Assembly: GCA_963819845.1 (NCBI GenBank)
Contig: CAWFXQ010000012.1
Location: 320,991-384,990, forward strand
Source of the DNA: DATAGF01 sp963819845
GTDB taxonomy: Bacteria > Actinomycetota > Thermoleophilia > Miltoncostaeales > Miltoncostaeaceae
Length of the DNA: 64,000 nt
Direction: 5' to 3'
In this document: positions 52,947 to 62,004 of the stretch, in pieces
Position numbering within the stretch: the stretch's first letter is position 1
Layout of the letters: the number at the start of each line of letters is the position of its first letter
Translations under genes and position numbers: made by a program
Notes under the pieces: generated by a model
The model's database searches: none
What the model was told of the DNA's origin: nothing
What the model saw: only the letters and a program-made list of their open reading frames with translations

Positions 52947-53337
52947 CCTGCGCTCCCTCCGAAAATTAAGACTGCAATCAGGACCTCGGCCCGTCGAGCG
53001 CCCGGCTGAACCCTCGGCAGCGACTGTTGGCCGTTTCTTGACAAGCCGAGGCCCGAGCGGTCTTCCGGCCCCTTGTCGCGGACCCTGGCGGCTCGGGGCT
53101 GTAGGCGACCGCTGGGGGCCGACCCGTTCGTTGATCGACGACTCGGTCAAGAACGCCCAGCAGGCAACAGCCGGGCTGCGCTCGATGGGCGAGGGTGTCC
53201 TGCGCGACCTGTGGGGCATGGGCGAACCTCGTCTTCCACTGGAGGCGAGCGAAACGACGCCCCTCGCTTTGCGTCGAGTATCGGGTTGCGTGACCGCTCG
53301 CGTAGGGGCCGGGGCGTCCTCGCGCCCGGCTCTGCCC
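52947..53337. other. 390-nt stretch without a supported gene
   Basis: A short plus-strand frame here (LIDDSVKNAQQATAGLRSMG near 53131-53190) looks protein-like, but it has no clear start, end or partner. It may be a gene remnant. No RNA gene, hairpin terminator or repeat was seen. The stretch lies between the membrane-anchored gene and the IS481-like remnant. Confidence 0.4.
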
Positions 53338-53561
53338 CTAGCTGTGCATTCCGACCACGTTGTTCACGGTGAGCGCGTGTAGCCGCTCATAAGGCGCCTG
53401 GCCGTCGAGGCCGCCGTGTGGTCGCTGGCGATTGTGGGCGGTGCGCTGGCTCACCCCAGCCGCCTCGGCGACCCGACCAACCGACCAGCCCTCGCTGATC
53501 ACGCGCCGGCAGATCAGCGCCCTGCTCCTGGGCAGGTGCGCGCGTTAGCGTGGAGCCTCAT
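53338..53561 (-). pseudogene. Internally deleted IS481-family transposase
   Basis: ATG 53559-53561 begins MRLHANARTCP; a missing base then shifts the frame. The rest reads RSRALICRRVISEGWSVGRV and AEAAGVSQRTA (the N-terminal HTH), joined in frame to HNRQRPHGGLDGQAPYERLH and ALTVNNVVGMHS, the C-terminal end of the DDE domain. The middle, with all DDE residues (over 200 codons), is deleted. Not functional. Confidence 0.75.
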
Positions 53562-53644
53562 CCGGGTCCGCCTTTTGATCGGAGCTTCGACAACCCCGAT
53601 CTTCCAGGCTGGGCCCGGATGAACAACGTCTACGGAATGCTCAG
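53342..53644. mobile_element. Miniature IS481-like element with inverted ends and CTAG flanks
   Basis: 303 bp. The left end CTGTGCATTCCG and the right end (reverse complement) CTGAGCATTCCG continue into matching CGTTGTTCA about 4 nt later, giving imperfect terminal inverted repeats of about 23 bp. CTAG flanks both ends (53338-53341 and 53645-53648), consistent with a short target duplication. Inside lie only the two ends of the transposase gene. Confidence 0.65.
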
Positions 53645-53791
53645 CTAGCGGTCGCCCTGCGGCCTTCGAGGCGATCCACGCCGAGAACCCTCGCAAAGTT
53701 GAAGGGCAAGTTGCGGAGGGGGGCGGCGCGGCCCCAGGATAGCCCGGCGCCGGTGGGCGCCGGGGCGGCGCGCGCATAGGGTTCGCGCGTC

Positions 53792-54688
53792 ATGGCGACG
53801 GCCGATGTGCTCGCGCTGGTCGCGGCGGCGCTGTTCGCCGTGGCCGCCGCCCTGCAGCAGCGCGAGGCGATGACCGTGCCCGGCGCCGAGGGCGGGATGA
53901 GCGCCGGGTTCTTCCTCCAGCTCGTCCGCCGGCCGGTGTGGCTGCTCGGGACCGCGGCGCTGCTCGCCGGCTACGCCGTGCAGGGCGTCGCGCTCGGCGA
54001 CGGCCGACTGGTCGTCATCCAGCCGCTGCTCGTGACCACCATCGTGTTCGCCCTGCCGCTCGGGGTGCTGCTGTCGCACCAGGTCGTGACCCGCCGGGAC
54101 TGGGCGGCGGCGGGCGGGGTGGTCCTCGCACTGGCCGTGTTCATCGTCGTGGGCGACCCGGCGTCGGGGCGCGACGACGCGCCCGGGTGGGAGTGGGCCG
54201 TGGCGCTGGTCGCCGTCTGCGCGCTCGCCGGGATGGCCGTGGTGCTCGCCCGCCGGGCCGGCGGGGGGCGGCGGGCGGCCCTGCTCGGGGGCGCGGCGGG
54301 GATGCTGTTCGGCATCAGCGCCTCGCTGGCCAAGCCGGTGGTCGAGCAGATCGGCGCCGACGGCCTCGCGGCCGCGCTGGGGGGCTGGCGCGTCTACGCG
54401 ATGGCCGGCACCGGCGCCGTGGGCTTCCTGCTCCAGCAGGGCGCGCTGGCGACGGGCCGGCTCTCGGCGGCCGTCGCGTCCACGTCCCTGCTCAACCCCG
54501 TGGTCGCGGCGATCGTCGGGGCCCTGGTGCTCGAGGAGAGCCTCGAGGGCGGCGCGGCCCGCAAGACGGTCGCGATCGGAGCGCTCGTGGCGGCCGGGCT
54601 CTGCGCCGCCGTGCTCGCCACCCACGAGCGGCCGAGGCCGTCCGCGGAGCCGGTGCCGGAGGAGGCGGGGGCGGCCGGGCCGGCCTGA
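53792..54688 (+). CDS. DMT/EamA-superfamily transporter (NIPA-like)
   Basis: 298 aa with about ten hydrophobic helices in two halves. Sequence such as LVVIQPLLVTTIVFALPLGV and TSLLNPVVAAIVGALVLEES is typical of the drug/metabolite transporter superfamily, and the second segment resembles the EamA end motif. Family members export or take up small metabolites, and some move Mg2+; the substrate is not deducible. First intact core-like gene after the degraded region, with a 143-nt gap before it. Confidence 0.8.
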   Translation: MATADVLALVAAALFAVAAALQQREAMTVPGAEGGMSAGFFLQLVRRPVWLLGTAALLAGYAVQGVALGDGRLVVIQPLLVTTIVFALPLGVLLSHQVVTRRDWAAAGGVVLALAVFIVVGDPASGRDDAPGWEWAVALVAVCALAGMAVVLARRAGGGRRAALLGGAAGMLFGISASLAKPVVEQIGADGLAAALGGWRVYAMAGTGAVGFLLQQGALATGRLSAAVASTSLLNPVVAAIVGALVLEESLEGGAARKTVAIGALVAAGLCAAVLATHERPRPSAEPVPEEAGAAGPA

Positions 54689-54799
54689 GCCGGGTGCCCG
54701 AACGGCCCGGACGTTTCGCCGCGGCGGCATCCGGGCAATGCTCACCGCATCGGAGGGGGCGCCGGACCCGCTCCGCCCGGTGCGTGAGGAGGCTGCGCG

Positions 54800-55611
54800 G
54801 TGGCGATGGCGGCGACGGCGGCGAAGCTCCCCGAGCGCCTGCGCGAGCACAACCTCACCCTGGTGGCGGCCGGGGTCGGCTTCTACGCGTTCCTCGCGCT
54901 CGTGCCGATGCTGATCGCGTTCGTCTCGATCTACGGGCTGGTGTCCAACCCGGAGGACGTCACGCGCCAGGTCGAGGACCTCGGCGAGTCGTTGCCCGCG
55001 GAGGTCCAGGACTTCCTCGTCTTCCAGCTCACATCCATCGTCGAGGCCAACAGCGGGGGGGTGTCGATCACGGTCGTCGTCGCGATCGTGCTGGCGTTGT
55101 GGAGCGCCTCGGGCGGCATGGCCGCGCTCATCACCGGGATCCACGTCGCGCGCGAGGTGGACGAGCCCAAGGGGTTCGTGGTGAAGCGGGGCAAGGCGCT
55201 GCTGCTGACGCTGGCCGCGATCGTGTTCCTCGGCGTCGTGGTCTTCCTGATCGCGGCGCTGCCCCCGCTGATCGAGGACGCAGGCCTCGGCGAGACGGGC
55301 CGCCTCGTGTTCGACATCGCGCGCTGGCCGATGCTGGCGGCGGTGATGATCGCTGGCATCGGCCTGCTCTACCGCTTCTCGGTCAAGAGCGGCCGACGCG
55401 GATGGCTCGGGTTCCTCACCCCGGAGCCGCGGTGGCGATGGTGGGCTGGCTGGTCGTCTCGGGCCTGTTCGCCGCCTACACCGCGAACTTCGCCAGCTAC
55501 GGCAAGACCTACGGCGCGCTCGCCTCGATCGTGGTGGTGCTTCTGTGGCTGTGGCTGAGCGCGCTGGTCGTGCTCGTCGGAGCCGAGTGGGACGGCGCCG
55601 AGGAGGGCTGA
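54800..55611 (+). CDS. YihY/BrkB-family membrane protein, one frameshift
   Basis: About 270 aa from GTG 54800, with GAGGAGG upstream (ATG 54806 also possible). Six TM helices. Characteristic segments: LVAAGVGFYAFLALVPMLIA, ALWSASGGMAALITGIHVA and LLYRFSVKSGRRGW. At about 55415 the frame shifts; the rest, VAMVGWLVVSGLFAAYTANF to VLVGAEWDGAEEG, ends at 55611. One lost base (a GG to G change) restores the frame. Family members are poorly understood envelope proteins. Confidence 0.82.
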
Positions 55612-55917
55612 CGGTCAGGCGGCTCGGCGCGGGTGCGCGACGACCTGCACCGGCCGGCGCCGGCGGCGCGCAGCCCGGAGGCGGGCAGCGAGGCGGCGCT
55701 CGGAGACGTGCAGGCTGACCCCGCGGAGGGGGCCGGAGGAGATGCGGACGACGCTCACCCCGGCGAGGTTCGCCAGCGGCCGGCCGGTTCCTGCCGCAAC
55801 CCGATGCCATCGCGCTCGTCGTGGCCGACCGCATCGACGCCGACGCGGTCAGGACGTTCGACCGGGGCTGGAGCGCCGTCGATCCTCGCGCCCGGGCGCC
55901 GTCGGCCTGACGAGGCC
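55612..55917 (+). other. Intergenic stretch with a possible small gene remnant
   Basis: A short plus-strand frame from ATG 55741 (MRTTLTPARFASGRP) would, after a one-base shift, continue LPQPDAIALVVADRIDADAV and RTFDRGWSAVDP to TGA near 55911. It has G/C-rich third positions like real genes here. Nothing recognisable. It may be a small frameshifted gene or chance coding. Confidence 0.3.
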
Positions 55918-56418
55918 TCAGGCCGGGGCGAGGTACGGCAGCCAGGACTTCGGCTGCCTCGGAGCCGCGACCGATATGAAGACGTCGGGCCGTGGGGCGC
56001 GTGGCTTCTTGCGGGGGTGCATCCCGATCTCGACCGGCAGGCGATCGCCCTTGCGCAGGTTGCACGGCGCGCAGGAGGTGACGACGTTGTCCCACGACGA
56101 GCGGCCGCCGCGCGAGCGCGGGACCACGTGGTCCATGGTGAGGTGCGATCCCGTCCCGCAGTACTGGCACGCGTAGCCGTCGCGGGCGAACACCGCCCGG
56201 CGCGAGATCTTGCGCGACTCGTGGCGCGGCACGCGGACGAAGTAGACCAGCCGGATCACCAGCGGATAGGCGTGGTCCCTCGTCGCGCTCCGCAGCCTCT
56301 TCGCGGCGCGCTCCAGCACCTCGGCCTTGTTCTTGAGCACGAGCACCACCGCGCGCTGCATGGAGCAGACGTTGATCGGCTCGTAGGTCGCGTTGAGCAC
56401 CAGGACCTGCTGGGCCAT
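55918..56418 (-). CDS. HNH endonuclease
   Basis: 166 aa from ATG 56416-56418 (MAQQVLVLNATYEP). An N-terminal domain of about 90 residues with a conserved VLNATYEPINVCSMQRAV start precedes the HNH zinc-finger nuclease: CQYCGT, catalytic TMDHVVPRSRGG and SCAPCNLRKGD. This is the common stand-alone bacterial HNH family, not a homing element. Role unknown, perhaps DNA repair. No intron or inserted host gene is nearby. Confidence 0.9.
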   Translation of the reverse strand: MAQQVLVLNATYEPINVCSMQRAVVLVLKNKAEVLERAAKRLRSATRDHAYPLVIRLVYFVRVPRHESRKISRRAVFARDGYACQYCGTGSHLTMDHVVPRSRGGRSSWDNVVTSCAPCNLRKGDRLPVEIGMHPRKKPRAPRPDVFISVAAPRQPKSWLPYLAPA

Positions 56419-56494
56419 CGGGCTCCTCGGAATGATCGCGTGGTGGCGGGCCCCAGGCTCCGACACCGGCTCTCACCCGGGCCCGCGCGGGATT

Positions 56495-57337
56495 CTATCC
56501 CGACCCGCCGCCGGCCGGGTAGGAGCCGAGGAAGCTCACCCGGGCGACGCCCTGCTGCTCGATCGCCGTGATGGCGGCGTCAACGGGGAGGTCGCGCTCG
56601 CGGCTCCCCTCGATGTCGATGAAGAAGATGTATCGCCCCAGGCCGGTCTTGGTGGGCCGGCTCTCGAGCTTGGAGAGGTTGACAGCCCGCATCGCGAACT
56701 CCTGGAGGATCGCCAGCAGGGCGCCCGGGCGGTCGCGCTCGAGCGCGCAGATGATCGACGTGCGGAACCGGCCGGGCCCCACCGCCGGCGCCGCCTCTGT
56801 GCCCAGCAGCACGAAGCGGGTGGAGTTGCCCTCGGTGTCCGCGATGTCCGGGGTGATCACGCGGCAGCCGTAGAGGTCGGCCGCCCGCAGGGTCCCGATG
56901 GCGCCCCACGGCTCGTCCGACGCGCTCACGGTGAGCACCGCCTCCGCGGTCGAGTTGGCCGCGACGATCTCGGCGCCGGGGCAGTTGGCGCGCAGGAACT
57001 CCTGGCACTGCGCCGTCGCGTGGGGGTGGGACAGGATGCGGGCGAGGTCCCCGGGCGCGGGCTCGCCGCGGGCGATCAGGTGGTGGCGCACCGGGTGGAC
57101 GACCTCGGCGCGGATCGCCAGGCCGCCGTCGGCGGCCGAGAGCTGGTCGAGGGTCTGGTTGACCGAGCCCTCGATCGAGTTCTCGATGGGCACGAGGGCC
57201 TCGGGCACCGTGCCCTCGCGCACCGCGCGGAAGCACTCCACCACGCTCGGGAACGGGATGGCCTCGCCGTCGGCGCCGAGCGCGAGGAGCGCCTCCTCGG
57301 CGAAGGTTCCGGGCGGGCCCAGGTAGCCGACGCTCAC
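56495..57337 (-). CDS. pheA: Prephenate dehydratase
   Basis: 280 aa from GTG 57335-57337, overlapping the upstream stop by GTGA. Converts prephenate to phenylpyruvate in phenylalanine synthesis. Catalytic domain: YLGPPGTFAEEALL, PIENSIEGSVNQTLD and the TRF motif in GNSTRFVLLG. C-terminal ACT regulatory domain with the ESRP motif (LSKLESRPTK), so phenylalanine feedback inhibition is expected. No chorismate mutase domain is present, as usual for actinobacterial PheA. Confidence 0.95.
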   Translation of the reverse strand: MSVGYLGPPGTFAEEALLALGADGEAIPFPSVVECFRAVREGTVPEALVPIENSIEGSVNQTLDQLSAADGGLAIRAEVVHPVRHHLIARGEPAPGDLARILSHPHATAQCQEFLRANCPGAEIVAANSTAEAVLTVSASDEPWGAIGTLRAADLYGCRVITPDIADTEGNSTRFVLLGTEAAPAVGPGRFRTSIICALERDRPGALLAILQEFAMRAVNLSKLESRPTKTGLGRYIFFIDIEGSRERDLPVDAAITAIEQQGVARVSFLGSYPAGGGSG

Positions 57338-57885
57338 GGCGCGGCGCCCTCGGACGCGGGGGGCGGCTCGGACCCCGCGGGCTCGGGGACGGGCGGCACC
57401 GGCCGGCCGAGCGCGAGCGCGACGGCCCGCTCCTCCTCGGGCGAGAGCCGCTGCTCGGGCGTCCCCTCGACCATCTGCTTGAGGTAGACGCGGGCGTGGT
57501 CGCGGGCGTGGAGCGAGGTCACCACCGCCCCCGACAGGTTGCCGTCGAGCAGGGCGATCGACCACGACTGCTGACCGCCCATGTCGCGGTACGCGTCGTA
57601 GCGCACCATGCCCTGGAAGCGCAGCGAGGTCAGCAGACTCGCCTCGGTCACCTCGCCCTGCCGCTCGACCAGAGCCTCGAGGTCCTTCAGCCCGTCCTCC
57701 AGCCGCCCCTGGGCGCGCTGGAGCGAGGCCTGGCGATCGACCAGCCCGGCCGACGCGCCGTCGGGCAGCAGCACGCGCTGGGCCGCCCGGGCACGCCGGA
57801 GCGAGGCCCAGAGGAACCCGCAGGCCACCAGGGCGATCAGCCCCGGCACGCCCGCGGCGACCGCAACCCAGACGTTCACGTCCAT
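57334..57885 (-). CDS. DUF4446 membrane protein
   Basis: 183 aa from ATG 57883-57885, overlapping both neighbours by 4 nt. One N-terminal TM helix (about residues 5-27), a coiled-coil region, then the DUF4446 core VRYDAYRDMGGQQSWSIALLD with the conserved DMGG and LLD. The C-terminal tail is Pro/Glu-rich. Function of the family is unknown. It is co-transcribed with pheA and the upstream membrane protein. Confidence 0.85.
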   Translation of the reverse strand: MDVNVWVAVAAGVPGLIALVACGFLWASLRRARAAQRVLLPDGASAGLVDRQASLQRAQGRLEDGLKDLEALVERQGEVTEASLLTSLRFQGMVRYDAYRDMGGQQSWSIALLDGNLSGAVVTSLHARDHARVYLKQMVEGTPEQRLSPEEERAVALALGRPVPPVPEPAGSEPPPASEGAAP

Positions 57886-59171
57886 CAGATCGTGATCTTG
57901 ACCGGGTACTCGGCCGCGTTGTTGTCGGTGTTGGTCTCGCCGGTGACGGCGTTGACCTCGACCCGCAGCGTCCCCTGCTCGCCGAACACGGGCGTCGTGG
58001 GCCCGGCGATCTCGACCGTCGTGGTCTGGCCGGGGGCGATCTCGTCGATCTGGGCCTGCTTCTCGTCGACCTCGTTCGGGTCGCTCGGGTAGAAGAACGA
58101 GGCCGTCACGACGATGCCGGTCTCGTTGAAGTCGCCGCCGTTCTCGACGGTGACACGCCACTTGAGCTCCTCGGTCGCCTGCACGGCCTGGGCCGCGCCC
58201 GGCGTGAGCCGGGTCTCGGAGGGCAGCGCCTCGGTGGAGACGATCGAGGTGCCGCGCAGGTTGCCGGCGCCCGCCGCGTCACCGCCGCCCGCGGCCGCCC
58301 CCCGGCGCTGCAGCGCCGGGACGAGCGTGGCCGCGCCCTCCGGCGTGGCGAGGGCCGGGTTGGGCAGGAACGGCTGGGCGGGCGGGATCTGGATCCCGTC
58401 GATGTCGTCGCTCTCGAGCGCCCGCTCGGCGGGCCCGGCGAACTCGTCCGTGTAGATCACGTCGCTGGCCAGGAAGCGCTTCATGGAGTCGGCGATGCCC
58501 CGGGCGCGGGTGTCCTCGTCCTCCGACTGCAGCAGCGTCGGGAGCTCGTCGGCCAGCGACGTCATGCCGTTGACGCGGTACTCGAGCGTGCGCACCAGCG
58601 CGCGCTGGGGGGTCGAGAGGGCGCCCGGCGGGTCGAGGTCCTCGGCCTGGTCAACCAGGCCGCTGCCCTCGCCGGCGAGGGCGCGGATCTTCTGGCTGAG
58701 CTGGGGCGGGTTCTCGCCGCGCGGGTTGTTGAGGATCTGGCGCAGCTCCTGGCCCTGCTCGGCCGATGTGGTGACGATCGCCGCGACGTCGTTGAGGTAC
58801 TGGGTGTACGAGTCCTCGAGCTGGCTGCGCTGGCAGTCGCGGACGACGAGCACGATGACGATGATGAGGATCGCCGCGAAGGCGATCGCGAGCACCAGCC
58901 GGGCCCGCGGCTGCTGGAGCACCGCCACGCCGCCGCCGCGCGAGCCGCCGCCTCTCCCGCCGCGCGAGCCGCGCGACCCCCCGCGCCGGGGGCGGCCCGC
59001 GCCGGACCGCGACGGCGGCCGCGGCCGCGGCGGGGGCTCCCCCTCGAGGTCGTCGAAGCCGAAGTCGTCCGGGTCGCGGGGGCCGGATCCGCCCGCGTCG
59101 CGGTCGGGGCGCGGCACCTCTCCGGTGCTGCCCGTGTCCTCAGGGTACGGATCGTCGTCGCGCTCGGACAC
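57885..59171 (-). CDS. Single-pass membrane protein with CARDB-like C-terminus, function unknown
   Basis: 428 aa. The first about 90 residues are acidic, then Pro/Arg/Gly-rich (disordered). One TM helix (ARLVLAIAFAAILIIVIVLV, about 88-108). Outside, an alpha-helical domain is followed by a C-terminal Ig-like beta-sandwich with VENGGDFNETGIVV and EIAPGQTTTVEI, resembling CARDB-like adhesion folds. First gene of the operon with DUF4446 and pheA. The tRNA-Leu lies just upstream. Confidence 0.75.
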   Translation of the reverse strand: MSERDDDPYPEDTGSTGEVPRPDRDAGGSGPRDPDDFGFDDLEGEPPPRPRPPSRSGAGRPRRGGSRGSRGGRGGGSRGGGVAVLQQPRARLVLAIAFAAILIIVIVLVVRDCQRSQLEDSYTQYLNDVAAIVTTSAEQGQELRQILNNPRGENPPQLSQKIRALAGEGSGLVDQAEDLDPPGALSTPQRALVRTLEYRVNGMTSLADELPTLLQSEDEDTRARGIADSMKRFLASDVIYTDEFAGPAERALESDDIDGIQIPPAQPFLPNPALATPEGAATLVPALQRRGAAAGGGDAAGAGNLRGTSIVSTEALPSETRLTPGAAQAVQATEELKWRVTVENGGDFNETGIVVTASFFYPSDPNEVDEKQAQIDEIAPGQTTTVEIAGPTTPVFGEQGTLRVEVNAVTGETNTDNNAAEYPVKITI

Positions 59172-59238
59172 GCCCCTACCTGCGGATCGTTCGTCGGGAG
59201 ATGTCGCTCCGCACGGGCCTCTGGCGACGGGGTGGAGG

Positions 59239-59322
59239 TGGGCGAGGGGGGACTCGAACCCCCAAGCTCATGCGAGCACTAGACCCTGAACCTAGCGTGT
59301 CTACCAATTCCACCACTCGCCC
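59239..59322 (-). tRNA. tRNA-Leu (CAG anticodon)
   Basis: 84 nt on the minus strand, from GGGCGAG (59322) to CTCGCCCA (59239). Acceptor stem perfectly paired; anticodon stem CTAGG/TCTAG with loop TTCAGGG (CAG); long variable arm typical of class II tRNAs (TGCTCGCATGAGCT); T-arm GGGGG/CCCCC with TTCGAGT. CCA is not encoded. Confidence 0.97.
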
Positions 59323-59423
59323 AGGCATCCTGCCGCGGGCAGGGTACCACGGGGTCCCGCGGCCCCCCGGCCGCACCGGCGCCGCGCAGGGATGGCCGCC
59401 GGGATGGTGGAAGATCTCCCATC

Positions 59424-61123
59424 GTGACCTTCCACGGCTCCCATGACCGCCTGGCGCTCGGGCGCTACCTGCTGGGCCCGGCGATCGGCCGCGGCGCCAC
59501 CGCGGTGGTGCACCGCGCGCGCGACCAGGCGACCGGCGACGAGGTGGCCGTGAAGGCCGTCCCGGTCGAGCTGGGGCTCGCGCCGCGGGTGCGGGCCGAG
59601 GTGCGGGCCGCGAGCCGCCTCGACCACCCCTGCGTGGTGGCGCTGCGGGACTGGGGCGAGGACCGCGAGTGCCTCTACCTGGTCTGGGAGCTCGTCGAGG
59701 GGCCGTCGCTGCTCGAGGTGATGCGCGGCGGGGGCGGCCCCGGCGACCGCGCGATGGTCCGCATCTCCCAGGACGTGATGTCGGCGCTCGCTCACGCGCA
59801 CGCCCGCGGCGTCGTGCACCGCGACGTCAAGCCGGCGAACATCCTCATCGGCCCCAGCGGCCGGGCCCTCCTCTCCGACTTCGGCGTCGCCCGGCTCTCG
59901 GGCGAGAGCGGCCTGACGATGACCGGCGGGGTCGTCGGCACCATCGCGTACATGGCCCCCGAGCAGGCGCGCGGGGAGGGGGCCGGGCCGGCGTCCGACG
60001 TCTACTCGGCCTGCCTGGTGGCCTACGAGACCCTCACCGGGTCGAACCCGGTGGCCGGCCGGTCGCCGGCCGAGACCGCCCGCCGGGCGGCGGCCGGCGC
60101 GGTGCCCCCGCTCGCGGAGGCGCGGCCCGACCTGCCCGGGCCCCTCGCGGCGGCCATCGACGCCGGCCTCGACGGCGACCCCGAGGCACGGCCGGCGGCG
60201 TCGGAGATGGCCGCCCACCTCGCCGAGGCGCGCGGCGGGCTGGGGCGGCCGGCGTGGCGGCCCGGCGGCGGAGCGCGCGGGCCCTGCCGGTCGCGGCGAG
60301 CGCCGCCGGAGGCGCGGCGCTGGCCGCGGCGGGCCTGGCGGCGGCCGATGGCCAACTGGCACAGCACCTCTCGGCCGACTGGCAGCGGCCCGGCGTCGCC
60401 GTGGCGGCCATCGCCCTCTCGGCCCTCGCCTTCGCCTGGCGGCCCAGCGCGGCGGCGGCCGTCGCCGTGGCCGCCGGCGCCGTGCTGGTGAGCCTGGCCT
60501 CGCCCGCCGCCGCCGCGATCCTCGGCGCGGTCGCGCTCGCCGTCGTGGCGACGGGCTGGCGGACGGGCCGGCTGCTGCTGCTGCCCGCGGCCGCTCCCGC
60601 GCTCTTCGCCGTCGGCCTCGGGCCGCTCTACCCCGCCCTGGCGGGGCTGGTGCCGCGCTGGCCCACGCGCCTGTGGGCCGCGGCCTCGGGGATGGCGGCG
60701 GCGCTGGCCTGGCAGGTGGCCGCCGGCAGCGACGGCCTGCTGGCCGGCGGCGACCCGCTGCCGTCGGCCGTGGGCGCGCTCGAGCCGGACTCGTCGCCGG
60801 CCGCCGCAGGACGGGCCCTGTGGGACCCGCTGGCCGCGCGGCCCGAGGCGGTGGCGCAGGCCGGCGCCCTGGTCGCCGCCGCGATGTGCGTGCCCCTGGT
60901 GCTGCGCGCGCGGCCCGGCGGGCCGCGGGCGGCCGCCTGCGCGTGCTGGCTCGCCGCGGTGGGGGCCGCCCTGGTGGCGACCGCGGCCGACCCGACCGAC
61001 GCGGTGGCGGCGCTGGTGCCCGCAGCGATCGTGATCCTGGCCTGGGCGGCCCGGCCCTGGAGGGTCCTGCGCCGGCGCGTCCCCGCGAAGGCGTCCGCTA
61101 CGCTGCGTCAGCCCACCGCATGA
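59424..61123 (+). CDS. Membrane-linked Ser/Thr protein kinase, one frameshift
   Basis: About 566 aa from GTG 59424. Kinase domain (about residues 14-265): GRGATAVVH, VAVKAV, catalytic HRDVKPANIL, DFGVARL and GTIAYMAPEQAR. After a frame break near 60258, about ten hydrophobic segments follow (AALAAAGLAAADG through AALVPAAIVILAWA) to TGA 61121-61123. There are no PASTA repeats, so it is not a classic PknB; the C-terminus is a multi-pass membrane domain. It starts the FHA/phosphatase/FtsW module. Confidence 0.85.
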
Positions 61124-62004
61124 GCCTACTGCGCGACATCGAGCAGAAGATCGAGGGTCTCTTCGAGCGCAGCTTCCGGCGAGCGTTCCGCAGCAGCCTG
61201 CAACCGGTCGAGCTGGCCCGCAAGCTCGCCCGTGAGATGGAGGACCACAAGACGGTCTCGGTCTCGCGCGTCTACGTGCCCAACGAGTTCACGGTGTACC
61301 TCGCCCCCCAGGACCGCGAGAGCTTCGCCTCGTACGAGCAGTCGCTCACCTCCGAGCTGGCCGCCTACCTCGACGCCCACGCGCGCACCGCCGGGCTGTC
61401 GCTGGTGGCGCCCCCGGTCGTGAGCCTGGTCACCGACACGGACCTGCGCGCGGGGGAGTTCGGCATCGGCTGCCGGATGGCCGAGGCGCTGCCGGACGAG
61501 GCCGCCGAGGCGGCCCCCGACCCCGCGCCGGCCGCCGAGGCCGCCGAAGCCGCCGAAGCCGCCGCGCCGGCGGCGGCGGCGCCGCCGCCGGCCGAGGTCC
61601 CGCCCGCGGCGCCGGTGCCGCCGGCCGTCACCCCGCCCCCACCCCCGCGCCCCTACCAGCCGCTGGAGGGCGTCAGCGGGACCCAGGTGATCTCGGCCCA
61701 GGAGGCGCGCGACGCCGGGCTCACGCCCGAGGTCATGACCCTGGTGGTGGGCGTCACCCGCCACCGGCTCACCAAGCGCGTGTCGACCCTCGGCCGCAGC
61801 CGCGACTGCGACGTCACCGTGGCCGACCCCAACGCGAGCCGCGTCCACGCCGAGATCCGCCACATCGGGCTCGACTACTACCTCGTCAACATGGGGAGCA
61901 CCAACGGCACCGAGGTCAACGGCCAGGTGGTGAAGCGCCACGCCCTGGCCAACGCCGACACGATCGTGATGGGGACCACCGAGATCCACGTCGAGCTGGC
62001 ATGA
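61120..62004 (+). CDS. fhaA: FhaA-like protein (DUF3662 + FHA)
   Basis: 294 aa from ATG 61120, overlapping the kinase stop (ATGA). N-terminal DUF3662 domain (DIEQKIEGLFERSFRRAFRS to about 125), a long Ala/Pro-rich linker, then a C-terminal FHA domain: STLGRSRDCDVTVADPNASR and MGSTNGTEVNG, with the phospho-Thr binding Arg, Ser and Asn. In mycobacteria FhaA binds phosphorylated wall-synthesis regulators. Its place next to a kinase and a phosphatase supports that. Confidence 0.92.
   Translation: MSLLRDIEQKIEGLFERSFRRAFRSSLQPVELARKLAREMEDHKTVSVSRVYVPNEFTVYLAPQDRESFASYEQSLTSELAAYLDAHARTAGLSLVAPPVVSLVTDTDLRAGEFGIGCRMAEALPDEAAEAAPDPAPAAEAAEAAEAAAPAAAAPPPAEVPPAAPVPPAVTPPPPPRPYQPLEGVSGTQVISAQEARDAGLTPEVMTLVVGVTRHRLTKRVSTLGRSRDCDVTVADPNASRVHAEIRHIGLDYYLVNMGSTNGTEVNGQVVKRHALANADTIVMGTTEIHVELA

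Noticed and set aside
55918..56418. Homing endonuclease in a mobile intron
   Set aside because: The HNH protein belongs to a common stand-alone family and no split host gene or intron structure is present.
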